Below are positions 7,032 through 14,710 of a stretch of 35,951 nucleotides of DNA, piece after piece (position 1 is the first letter of the stretch; each line of letters starts with the position of its first letter). The DNA lies in assembly GCA_002350705.1 (NCBI GenBank), contig DEFH01000033.1:48673-84623 (forward strand), given 5' to 3'. Made by a program: the position numbers and the translations under genes. The notes below the pieces were generated by a model, which was not told where the DNA came from, did no database searches, and saw only the letters and a list, made by a program, of their open reading frames with translations. The DNA comes from Ruminococcaceae bacterium UBA2857. GTDB lineage: Bacteria > Bacillota > Clostridia > Oscillospirales > Acutalibacteraceae.

Positions 7032-10000
7032 TTGCTGAAATTCAAAAAAATCTTCAGCTGTATTCTTGCATTGACAACATTTCTGGGAGGTAATATGACA
7101 ATGGTAAACGCTGTAGGCGAAAACAACACTTCAAAATATGCCCATGTCCTTGATGAACAGGCATATTCCGGCAATGACCTGGGAGCAGTCTATTCCAAAA
7201 GCTCCACTACCTTTAAAGTATGGGCACCATCTGCCTCAGGTGTTGCTCTGAAACTCTATCAAACAGGCAGTTCGTCAAAAGAGCTTTCCGTCACCTCTAT
7301 GACCAAAGGGGATAAGGGTGTCTGGAGTATTACTCTCAACGGCGACCGGAAAAATATGTATTATACCTATCTTGTGACAGTGGACGGTGTCACAAGGGAA
7401 ACCGCTGATATCTATGCCAGAGCCGCAGGCGTGAACGGCAACAAAAGCATGGTCGTTGACCTTGCAGGCACCAATCCGCAGGGCTGGGACAAAGACAAAC
7501 ATATTCTCTGTGACAATCCCACAGATGCGGTTGTCTGGGAAGTACACGTCAGAGATTTTTCTGTCAGTGAAGTTTCGGGCATTTCCGATAAAAACAAGGG
7601 AAAATATCTTGCCTTTACCGAAAACGGCACCTCTTTGAACGGAGAAGGCAAATTCCCCACTTGCATTGAGTATCTCAAACAGTTGGGTGTCACTCATGTA
7701 CAGCTTCTGCCGGTTTATGACTATGCTACCGTTGACGAGTCCGACACGGCTTCCGGACAGTTCAACTGGGGATATGATCCGAAAAATTACAATGTTCCCG
7801 AGGGTTCCTATTCTACCGATCCGTTTGACGGCAATGTCCGTATCAATGAATTCAAACAAATGATCATGGCTTTGCACAATGCCGGTATCGGTGTGATTAT
7901 GGATGTTGTGTATAATCATATGTATGCCGCCAAAGGCAGTTGGTTCGACAATACCGTTCCCGATTACTATTTCAGACAAAAACCTGACGGTACACTCAGC
8001 GACGGTTCGGGCTGCGGCAATGAAACCGCAAGCGAACATCTCATGTACAGAAAATTCATGACGGACTCTATTCTGTATTGGGTAAATGAGTATCATATTG
8101 ACGGTTTCCGTTTTGACCTGATGGGCGTTCATGACGTGGAAACCATGAACGGTATCCGCAAGGCTCTCGACACTCAGGTAAAAGACGGCAGCAAAATTAT
8201 CATGTACGGAGAACCTTGGACAGGCGGTGCTCTGGGTACATCTGTTGATACCTGTGTCAAGTCCAACATCCAAAAACTTGACAACAGAATCGGTGCTTTC
8301 AATGACAATTTCAGGGATGCCGTCAAAGGTCATGTATTCAATGCTCTTGAAGAGGGATTTATTCAGAACGGCAGTGAAAAAGCTTCCTTACAGGCGGGGA
8401 TCACTGCCAATACACTGACAAACATCTGGGCAAATCAGCCCTCTCAGGCAGTCTCCTATACTTCCGCTCATGACAACTACACACTTTATGACAAATTAGT
8501 GCTTTCCGTGAAAAATGATATGTCCTATGACAAACGTGATGAAACACTGGTCGATATGAATAAAATGGCTGCCGCTCTCACACTCACCTCTCAGGGAATT
8601 TCTTTCATGCAGGCAGGCGAGGAATTCGCCCGTACAAAGCAGGGTGATGACAACAGCTATGTATCTCCCGACAGCATTAACAAGCTTGACTGGAATCATG
8701 TCAAAGAATATGCGGATTTAGTGTCTTATTATGCAGGCTTGATTGAAATCCGCAAAAATTTCAAGCCGTTCAGGGATCCTGCCACTACTTCCGCAAAGCT
8801 GATACAATTTTCCGACACGGATAAAGGCATCATTGCCTACACACTGGAAAATACTCTGACACCTGATACCGAATGGAAATATATTGCCGTTGCCGTCAAT
8901 GCCAACGATACTTCCGCAACAGCGGTACTGCTTCCCAAAGACGGCAAAGCTCTGCCCAAACAATGGACTGTCATTGCCGACAAATCCGAAGCCGGTGTGA
9001 CGGATCTCGGAACAGTGACGGGAACGGAAATTACCCTTCCCCCACGTTCCGCTATGATTTTAGTGGATAAGGAAAGTTTTGATCAATTGGTCATTCCCAC
9101 ACAAAGCTGTGCCGTCAAAGCCGAATACAAAGATACGGACAGCGGTGAAATAATTTTCTCCAAAACCGTCAAGGGAAAGGAAGGCTCTGCTTACAGTCTG
9201 TCCGATGTTTGTGATGATATGATTCGTATTTCCTACGACCTCGAAAGCGTTTCAGGCAATACAGAGGGCACTTTTACAAAAGAGCGTCAGACTGTCACCT
9301 ACCACTGCAAAAAATTTGACGGCAATATCTGCCGTCTGACCGTCAACTATCTGCAAGCCGGAAATGAGTTTCTGGGAAACGGTGACAAAGAAGCCGCTCC
9401 TGCTTTTGTTCAGTTATTCAGAGAAGGGAATGACTATCTGGCAGAAATCAAAAATATTGACGGTATGGAACTTGATGTGACTCAATTCCCTGCCAATGCC
9501 GCAGGAACGGCAGGCAAAGAGAATATTACTGTCACTTATCACTATATTCCAAAATCAAAAACAGATTTGATTGTACATTACTTTTCCGAAAAGCCTGTCA
9601 ATGCCCGTCTTTACAGACAAATCGACAGCAATATCAAAGAATATGCCAATGAAACCATGAAACCCGATACGGAACTTGGTGAAAACTGGTATACTGTCAC
9701 TGTCAAAGATGCAGGCGACCTTGACAATATGTATGTAACATTCGGCAATTCCGATAAAACCTATTCCGTCAAAGGCACTGTCTGGATTCGGAACGACACC
9801 ACAGAATACAGCGGTACGATTCATGTGATTTCCCTGAAAGCTGACGGCACATTTTTGTCATCGGAAACCCTGACTGACAAAATCGGACAGCCTTACAATA
9901 TTCCTGCTGCCGACATACCCGAGGGAATGAAACTCATCCAAGCCATCCACTATGCACCGGCAGAATATACGGAAACACCTGCTTATGTAATTTGTATGTA

Positions 10001-10154
10001 TGACGAGCAGAACGCATTGCCGGAGGAGTTTCAACCGGACTCCTCTCACCGCAATGCCGCTCTGATACTGACTGCCACCTCTATTCTGACACTGGGAGCC
10101 GCAGGCATTGCCTATCTGCTCTACCGCAGACAAAAGAAAAGAACCGTTTTATAA
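7032..10154 (+). CDS. Secreted, membrane-anchored type I pullulanase (GH13)
   Basis: The 1040-residue protein should hydrolyse alpha-1,6 branches of pullulan, starch or glycogen outside the cell. The start is TTG 7032, seven bases after GGAGGG; an ATG at 7008 lacks a site. A signal peptide (about 1-27, ending VNA) is followed by a CBM48-like module (STTFKVWAPSASGVALKLY), the pullulanase motif FNWGYDP, and the four GH13 regions: DVVYNH (from residue 291), GFRFD with nucleophile Asp362, GEPW with Glu394, and HDN with Asp481. After a beta domain (to about 690) come two or three small beta modules, MucBP-like or starch-binding-like, then a membrane span (about 1007-1030) and an RRQKKR tail. There is no dockerin, LPXTG or SLH motif. 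The glycogen operon nearby shares the alpha-glucan theme. Confidence 0.92.
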   Translation: MLKFKKIFSCILALTTFLGGNMTMVNAVGENNTSKYAHVLDEQAYSGNDLGAVYSKSSTTFKVWAPSASGVALKLYQTGSSSKELSVTSMTKGDKGVWSITLNGDRKNMYYTYLVTVDGVTRETADIYARAAGVNGNKSMVVDLAGTNPQGWDKDKHILCDNPTDAVVWEVHVRDFSVSEVSGISDKNKGKYLAFTENGTSLNGEGKFPTCIEYLKQLGVTHVQLLPVYDYATVDESDTASGQFNWGYDPKNYNVPEGSYSTDPFDGNVRINEFKQMIMALHNAGIGVIMDVVYNHMYAAKGSWFDNTVPDYYFRQKPDGTLSDGSGCGNETASEHLMYRKFMTDSILYWVNEYHIDGFRFDLMGVHDVETMNGIRKALDTQVKDGSKIIMYGEPWTGGALGTSVDTCVKSNIQKLDNRIGAFNDNFRDAVKGHVFNALEEGFIQNGSEKASLQAGITANTLTNIWANQPSQAVSYTSAHDNYTLYDKLVLSVKNDMSYDKRDETLVDMNKMAAALTLTSQGISFMQAGEEFARTKQGDDNSYVSPDSINKLDWNHVKEYADLVSYYAGLIEIRKNFKPFRDPATTSAKLIQFSDTDKGIIAYTLENTLTPDTEWKYIAVAVNANDTSATAVLLPKDGKALPKQWTVIADKSEAGVTDLGTVTGTEITLPPRSAMILVDKESFDQLVIPTQSCAVKAEYKDTDSGEIIFSKTVKGKEGSAYSLSDVCDDMIRISYDLESVSGNTEGTFTKERQTVTYHCKKFDGNICRLTVNYLQAGNEFLGNGDKEAAPAFVQLFREGNDYLAEIKNIDGMELDVTQFPANAAGTAGKENITVTYHYIPKSKTDLIVHYFSEKPVNARLYRQIDSNIKEYANETMKPDTELGENWYTVTVKDAGDLDNMYVTFGNSDKTYSVKGTVWIRNDTTEYSGTIHVISLKADGTFLSSETLTDKIGQPYNIPAADIPEGMKLIQAIHYAPAEYTETPAYVICMYDEQNALPEEFQPDSSHRNAALILTATSILTLGAAGIAYLLYRRQKKRTVL

Positions 10155-10161
10155 AAAAATC

Positions 10162-10194
10162 GAGTCCGACAGAAATTTCTGCCGGGCTCTTTTT
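10162..10194 (+). terminator. Terminator shared by the pullulanase and transporter genes
   Basis: A 14-bp stem with one mismatch (GAGTCCGACAGAAA with TTTCTGCCGGGCTC) is followed by TTTTTGC. It sits between the convergent stop codons at 10154 and 10197. An A-run on the other side gives a T-tract on the minus strand as well, so it can work in both directions. Confidence 0.8.
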
Positions 10195-10196
10195 GC

Positions 10197-11498
10197 TTAT
10201 TTCTTATTTTTCATATTCTGCTTGATTTTAGTCAGCATATCTGTTACTTTGTTGTCCTGTTTTGTGAAAGGCTTGACTCTTTTGGGCTGATAGCTGCTTT
10301 CTTCAAAGCTCTTCAAAGCATATTTTTCCTCTGCAATGTCACGTTCTTTGATTCTGCTGTATACAAAGCGTCTGAGAAGTGTATACAGTACAGATGTAAC
10401 AGGGGCACTGACCAACAGACCAATGATCCCGAAAAAGCCGCTGAACAAAACAATGGCGGAAATCAGGATAATTGGCGGCAAGCCGACATTGGAACCCACT
10501 ACTCTCGGATAAATCAAATTGCCCTCTATCTGCTGCAGGCATATCATGAATACCACAAACCAGATTGCCTGAATGGGATTGACTGTCAGAATAAACAAGG
10601 CACCGATCGCTGTTCCTATGGCAATTCCAAACATGGGGATCCATGAACAGACGGCAATCAGGACACCTACCAGTGCCGCATACGGAAATCCGAAAATTGC
10701 CATGCCGAATCCTGTCAAAGAACCAATGATGACACATTCCATCATCTGTCCTGTAATACTGTTGTAAAATGAACGGTTTGTCATCGCACCTACTTCGACA
10801 ATATAATCCACTGCCCTGACCGGAAACAGGGCATACAGCAGTTTTTTCATATCCGAAGATATTTTTTCCTTTTTCGCCAGAACATACACTGCCATCACCA
10901 ATCCCAGAAAGATATTCACTGCCGCACCGATCACGGAAGTCAGCACTTTTGTAATCGAGCTGAGGAAATTCATGGTAGAACTGAAAAAGTCAAAGCCGTT
11001 GTTCGTGAGCAGATTCATAATATTCACTCTCATGGAATCCCAGTCAATATTGATATTATCCACAATCTGTTTTACCCAGTCATAACGGTTGCTCATGTCC
11101 TTCAGCCAGTACTGAAATTCATCAAAGGCGGTGGGAATCGAGTTGATAACTTTTTGCATACTGTTGGTGATTTCGGGAATAATGATCAGCAGGAATACTC
11201 CGATAATCATCACAAAAAGACTGATAGACATAGTAATCGCAATCGGTCTTTTCAGTTTGGCTTTCCAACCGGCCGGAGGCTGTCCGTCTTTTCTGCGGAA
11301 GAGCCTGTGTTCAATCGCATTGAGGGGTACGTTCAGAAAAAATGTAAAACACCCTGCTATAATAAACGGTACCAGTATCTGCAGAAGCCACAGCAGGAAT
11401 GAGCCAACAATATCCAGATGCTGAAAGCCTAAAAAAACGAGAATGATACATACTGCCAAAAAAAAGATTCTGAGCATATTTTTTCGGTTCATTTCCAT
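10197..11498 (-). CDS. AI-2E family transporter (PerM/YtvI type)
   Basis: A 433-residue integral membrane protein of the DUF20/AI-2E exporter family, which includes TqsA, PerM and YtvI; substrates are known for few members. It starts with MNRKNMLRIFFLAVCIILVFLGF, has paired hydrophobic spans near the N-terminus, a soluble extracytoplasmic region (about 100-190) and a C-terminal bundle with SLTGFGMAIFGFPYAALVGVLIAVCSWIPMFG and a PPIILISAIVLFSGFFGIIGLLVSAP span, as usual for the family. A basic cytoplasmic tail follows. A start at 11498 is chosen because the -10 box of a good promoter lies inside the only longer version of the frame. It is transcribed alone. Confidence 0.88.
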   Translation of the reverse strand: MEMNRKNMLRIFFLAVCIILVFLGFQHLDIVGSFLLWLLQILVPFIIAGCFTFFLNVPLNAIEHRLFRRKDGQPPAGWKAKLKRPIAITMSISLFVMIIGVFLLIIIPEITNSMQKVINSIPTAFDEFQYWLKDMSNRYDWVKQIVDNINIDWDSMRVNIMNLLTNNGFDFFSSTMNFLSSITKVLTSVIGAAVNIFLGLVMAVYVLAKKEKISSDMKKLLYALFPVRAVDYIVEVGAMTNRSFYNSITGQMMECVIIGSLTGFGMAIFGFPYAALVGVLIAVCSWIPMFGIAIGTAIGALFILTVNPIQAIWFVVFMICLQQIEGNLIYPRVVGSNVGLPPIILISAIVLFSGFFGIIGLLVSAPVTSVLYTLLRRFVYSRIKERDIAEEKYALKSFEESSYQPKRVKPFTKQDNKVTDMLTKIKQNMKNKK

Positions 11499-11522
11499 TT
11501 TATCCACTCTCCGCTTCAAGTC

Positions 11523-11532
11523 TTGTACAAAT
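11523..11532. promoter_or_regulatory. TTGTACAAAT site overlapping the transporter start point
   Basis: TTGTACAA is palindromic. This copy lies 3-12 bases downstream of the minus-strand -10 box at 11535-11540, where a repressor would block initiation. An identical decamer occurs at 11588-11597 and at 30727-30736. Confidence 0.4.
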
Positions 11533-11534
11533 CT

Positions 11535-11563
11535 ATTATATTCCAAATACCCATTAATTGCAA
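11535..11563 (-). promoter_or_regulatory. Sigma-A promoter of the AI-2E transporter
   Basis: On the minus strand TTGCAA (11558-11563), a 17-bp spacer and perfect TATAAT (11535-11540). It overlaps the upstream part of the longest reading frame and so supports the internal start at 11498. Confidence 0.78.
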
Positions 11564-11585
11564 ATCTTTTTTTATATTTTACGGA

Positions 11586-11597
11586 ATTTGTACAAAT
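11586..11597. promoter_or_regulatory. Perfect 12-bp palindrome ATTTGTACAAAT
   Basis: A second TTGTACAAAT copy, here extended to a perfect palindrome, about 23 bp upstream of the transporter -35 box and 65 bp from the first copy. The pair brackets the promoter. Overlap with the T-tract of the XRE terminator is limited to flanking bases. Confidence 0.4.
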
Positions 11598-11638
11598 AAA
11601 AACACCGCCCCTTTTTCATCAGGGGCGGCTGTGGTTTC
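11598..11638 (-). terminator. Intrinsic terminator of the XRE regulator gene
   Basis: A GC-rich stem (11605-11611 CCGCCCC with 11632-11638 GGGGCGG, extended by T-A pairs) is followed on the minus strand by GTGTTTTTATTTG. Confidence 0.88.
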
Positions 11639-11647
11639 TGCACCATT

Positions 11648-11869
11648 TCACACAGCAACTATCGGCTGTTCATCAGACAATTCCAGAAGATAATCCGCTG
11701 ATACACCCAGTGCTTCGCAGATTTCGATAAACGTACCGATTTTCATTTCATCTTCACCGGATTCATAGCGGCTGTATTGAGACTGTTTCATGTTCAGCAG
11801 AGCACAGACATCTTTTTGCTTCATATTTTTCATGAGTCTCACTTCTCTCAATCTTGGCAGATGATACAT
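11648..11869 (-). CDS. Small XRE-family DNA-binding regulator
   Basis: This 73-residue protein is essentially one Cro/C1-type helix-turn-helix domain: LREVRLMKNMKQKDVCALLNMKQSQYSRYESGEDEMKIGTFIEICEALGVSADYLLEL, which covers the whole family signature up to the DYLL motif. Such single-domain proteins are autonomous regulators or act with a partner. The ATG follows AAAGGTG at good spacing and a strong terminator lies after the stop. It is monocistronic. It sits 150 bases from the transporter start, and the palindromes around that promoter make it an obvious candidate to bind there, but XRE domains bind many kinds of site and nothing proves the link. Confidence 0.92.
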   Translation of the reverse strand: MYHLPRLREVRLMKNMKQKDVCALLNMKQSQYSRYESGEDEMKIGTFIEICEALGVSADYLLELSDEQPIVAV

Positions 11870-11952
11870 ATTTTCACCTTTTTTCTCTTTATTTTATAAC
11901 AATTTTACAATAAACATCACTTTTTATTTTTATTTGATAATCTTAAAATTAT

Positions 11953-11981
11953 ATAATAATTTTCCATCAATATTTGTGCAA
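11953..11981 (-). promoter_or_regulatory. Possible promoter of the XRE gene
   Basis: On the minus strand TTGCAC (11976-11981), 17 bp, TATTAT (11953-11958). The region is very A/T-rich and other -10-like strings exist, so this is tentative. Confidence 0.35.
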
Positions 11982-12024
11982 ATAGCAATAAAATATTTCA
12001 CTGTTCTGTGCCGCAGGCAAGAAA

Positions 12025-12057
12025 ATGCAGCCATGCTTTGTGAAAGTATGACTGCAT
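12025..12057 (-). terminator. Probable terminator of the glg operon
   Basis: Minus-strand ATGCAGTCATACTTT pairs with AAAGCATGGCTGCAT across a short loop (two mismatches), followed by TTTCTT, 12 bases after the glgA stop codon. The T-tract is short. Confidence 0.6.
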
Positions 12058-12069
12058 ATTTTTATTCTG

Positions 12070-13497
12070 TCAGCCTTCGTTGATTACTTCACGGTAAAGG
12101 TTGATATATTCTGTTGCAGAGCGGCCCCAACTGTTGTCGCAGTTCATGGCACGTCTGACAAGCACCTGCCATCCGTCACGCTGCCAGTAGCCTGCAATGG
12201 CACGTCTGATACATGCCAGCATATCCATCGCATCATAGTTTTTAAAAGTGAAACCATTGCCCTCACCTGTACCGCTGTCCTGAATGGAGTCACGCAGACC
12301 GCCTACTTCACGCACAATCGGAATTGTGCCGTAGCGGAGAGCAATCATTTGTGAAAGACCGCAAGGTTCTGCCTTTGACGGCATCAGGAACATATCTGCA
12401 CCGGCATAGATTTTTCTGGAAAGCTCCGGGATGAATCCGTGACACGCACAAAGTCTGCCCGGATATCTCTCCTGCATGGTACGGAAGAAACTTTCATATT
12501 CCCAGTCACCTGAGCCAAGTATCACAAACTGCACATACTCTTCCCGCATTAACTGGTCAAGAGCGGCTTTCACAAGGTCAAGTCCTTTATGAGAGACGAG
12601 TCTCGTCACCATGGCAATCATTGGAACTTCCGCATTCTGTTCCAAGCCAAGACGTTCCTGCAATTTTCTCTTGTTGACCGCCTTGCCCGACAGGTCATCC
12701 GCATGATAATGTTCATATAGCTGAATATCTGTTGCCGGATCATAAGAAGCATTGTCGATACCGTTCAGAATTCCCCTGATTTTCCACGCTCTCGCATTGA
12801 GAATGGAATCCAGACCATGTGAGAACCACGGATCACGGATTTCCCATGAATAACTGGGACTTACCGTTGTGACACGGTTGGCTGTTTCAATCGCACCCTT
12901 CATAAAATTGATACAGCCGTCACAGTCCAGAATGGAACGTCCGTGCGGTGGAATACCGACAACCTCTTCATACAGTTCGGGACCATATTTGCCCTGATAC
13001 TGGATATTATGTATCGTAAAGATCGTTTTAATGCCCCTATACCAGTCATACTGTGAATAGAATAAATTATAGTAGGTAGGCACTAATGCTGTTTGCCAGT
13101 CATTGCAGTGGATAATGTCGGGCTTGAAGTCTACAAACGGCAGCATTTCCAGCACTGCTCTGGAGAAAAAGGCAAACCTTTCCGCATCATCATAATGTCC
13201 GTAAAGTCCCTGACGCTTGAAATAATACTGATTGTCAAGGAAATAGTAAATGACACCGTTATAACGTGCTTCAAACACACCGCAGTACTGTCTTCTCCAT
13301 GAAACGGGAACCGAAAAGCTTGTCAGAAAACGCATACTTTCTTTCAGACTTTCGGGAATCTCGTCATAAAGCGGCATTACAATGCGACAGCCGATCAAAC
13401 GCTGTCTCAATGCGTGCGGCAAAGAGCCTGAAACATCGGCAAGACCGCCTGACGCTGCGAAAGGCTGTGCCTCACTTGTCACAAACAGACACTTCAT
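12070..13497 (-). CDS. glgA: Glycogen synthase (ADP-glucose type)
   Basis: GlgA (475 aa, GT5) extends alpha-1,4-glucan from ADP-glucose. The N-terminal Rossmann start MKCLFVTSEAQPFAASGGLADVSGSLP, the DIIHCNDWQTALVP segment, TIHNIQYQGKYG, GILNGID and MVTRLVSHKGLDL are all in place. The C-terminal active-site region is MPSKAEPCGLSQMIALRYGTIPIV then GGLRD. The usual K-T-G-G loop that holds ADP-glucose reads A-S-G-G here (Ala15 instead of Lys), which is a notable deviation although the Glu of AEPCGL is kept. GGGGGTGTGTGA precedes the start. It is the last gene of the glgB-C-D-A operon. Confidence 0.94.
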   Translation of the reverse strand: MKCLFVTSEAQPFAASGGLADVSGSLPHALRQRLIGCRIVMPLYDEIPESLKESMRFLTSFSVPVSWRRQYCGVFEARYNGVIYYFLDNQYYFKRQGLYGHYDDAERFAFFSRAVLEMLPFVDFKPDIIHCNDWQTALVPTYYNLFYSQYDWYRGIKTIFTIHNIQYQGKYGPELYEEVVGIPPHGRSILDCDGCINFMKGAIETANRVTTVSPSYSWEIRDPWFSHGLDSILNARAWKIRGILNGIDNASYDPATDIQLYEHYHADDLSGKAVNKRKLQERLGLEQNAEVPMIAMVTRLVSHKGLDLVKAALDQLMREEYVQFVILGSGDWEYESFFRTMQERYPGRLCACHGFIPELSRKIYAGADMFLMPSKAEPCGLSQMIALRYGTIPIVREVGGLRDSIQDSGTGEGNGFTFKNYDAMDMLACIRRAIAGYWQRDGWQVLVRRAMNCDNSWGRSATEYINLYREVINEG

Positions 13498-13530
13498 TCA
13501 CACACCCCCAAATTTTTGATATTTTAACAA

Positions 13531-13592
13531 GCGGAGCATGGAAATGCGGAATTTCCGACAATCCCACATTCCACTCTCCACCATCCGCTCTT
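13531..13592. repeat. Imperfect inverted-repeat element between glgD and glgA
   Basis: AAGCGGAGCATGGA at the left is nearly complementary to TCCACCATCCGCT at the right, and the middle holds a near-palindrome CGGAATTTCCG. On the minus strand it reads GGTGGAGAGTGGAATGTGG, like the GTGGAG-rich string at 2909-2925. It resembles a small dispersed intergenic repeat and could also stabilise or attenuate the operon mRNA. Confidence 0.4.
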
Positions 13593-13595
13593 TTA

Positions 13596-14708
13596 TCAAA
13601 CAACGCTCTCTTTGCTGATGTAGACAGGATAGGAAAGCTGTCCTGCCAGTGTTTTCTCATCACGGACAGTCACGTCTTTATCCACAATCACATAGCTCAG
13701 GCCGGAATTCTGACCGATTTTGGTATCCTGCATGATCACACAGTTGGAAACCTTGGTTCCCTTGCCGATGTGAACGCCTTTGAAGAGTACGCAGTTTTCC
13801 ACTTCACCCTCAATTGTACAGCCGCTGCCAATCAAAGAATTTTTAACTTTGGACTCCAGACCATATTTTGTGGGCATATCGTCTCTTACTTTTGTATAAA
13901 TCGGACGGTCGCCTCTGAACAGATCTTCACGTACTTCACTGTTCATGAGTGCCATGTTCGCATTGAAGTACTCGCTCGGTGATGTAATGATCGGAGCAAA
14001 GCCCTTGAATTCATAGCCATAGATATTAAGGCTGTTGTATTCACCCTGAATCATGTCACGCTTGAAATTCATGGTATTCTTGCTGACGCATTTATTGACA
14101 AGGTCTATCAGCAGTTCTCTCTTGATGAGCATGATATTCATATAGAAGCTGCAAGTGCCGGAAATAGACGGGCTGACAAGCACATCTGTCACCTTGCCCC
14201 TTGCATCAAAGGACAACACCATCGGATCATGCAGTTTTTCGGGAAGAGGAGCTCTCTTGTATACCAGTGTAATGTCGGCACCGTTTTCGAGATGCTTTTC
14301 AAATACTTTCTGATAGTCGATATTGCAGATAACATCACAGTCCGAAATCACCACATATTCCTCGGGAGAATTCTTCAAAAACGGCATGATGGAACGGAAA
14401 GTCGATACTCTGTTCGCATAGTCGGACGGATCCATGAACGGCGGAAGAATAAACAAACCGTTACGCTGTCTGGACAAATCCCATGCTTTACCTGTACCGA
14501 GATGGTCTGTCAAAGACTGATAGTTGGATTTTGTCAGAACGCCTACTTTATTGATACCGGAGTTGACCATATTTGAAAGAGGGAAGTCAATCAGACGATA
14601 TCTGCCGCCAAACGGTACGGCACCCATTGTTCTTCTCTCAGTGATCTCGCTGATGAGCTTTTCATGGAGATTAGAGAAGATAATTCCCAATATTCTGTTA
14701 CCACGCAT
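13596..14708 (-). CDS. glgD: Glucose-1-phosphate adenylyltransferase subunit GlgD
   Basis: This 370-residue homologue of GlgC belongs to the Firmicutes GlgD group, which partners GlgC in ADP-glucose pyrophosphorylase and raises its activity (established for Geobacillus). It keeps the fold (GGRYRLIDFPLSNMVNSGI, LGTGKAWDLSR, a C-terminal left-handed helix such as GSGCTIEGEVENCVLFKGVHIG). However, the N-terminal nucleotide loop reads IIFSNLHEKL instead of GGQGSRL, and the catalytic LSGDH motif reads ISDCD, so it should be catalytically weak or inactive. Its ATG is two bases after the glgC stop codon and its ribosome site GAGGAGG lies within the end of glgC, which implies translational coupling and matched amounts. 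Confidence 0.95.
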   Translation of the reverse strand: MRGNRILGIIFSNLHEKLISEITERRTMGAVPFGGRYRLIDFPLSNMVNSGINKVGVLTKSNYQSLTDHLGTGKAWDLSRQRNGLFILPPFMDPSDYANRVSTFRSIMPFLKNSPEEYVVISDCDVICNIDYQKVFEKHLENGADITLVYKRAPLPEKLHDPMVLSFDARGKVTDVLVSPSISGTCSFYMNIMLIKRELLIDLVNKCVSKNTMNFKRDMIQGEYNSLNIYGYEFKGFAPIITSPSEYFNANMALMNSEVREDLFRGDRPIYTKVRDDMPTKYGLESKVKNSLIGSGCTIEGEVENCVLFKGVHIGKGTKVSNCVIMQDTKIGQNSGLSYVIVDKDVTVRDEKTLAGQLSYPVYISKESVV

Positions 14709-14710
14709 GA

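Noticed and set aside
7275..8333. A 352-codon minus-strand frame opposite the pullulanase catalytic domain
   Set aside because: Shadow of a well-supported gene; no start signal and no protein-like pattern.
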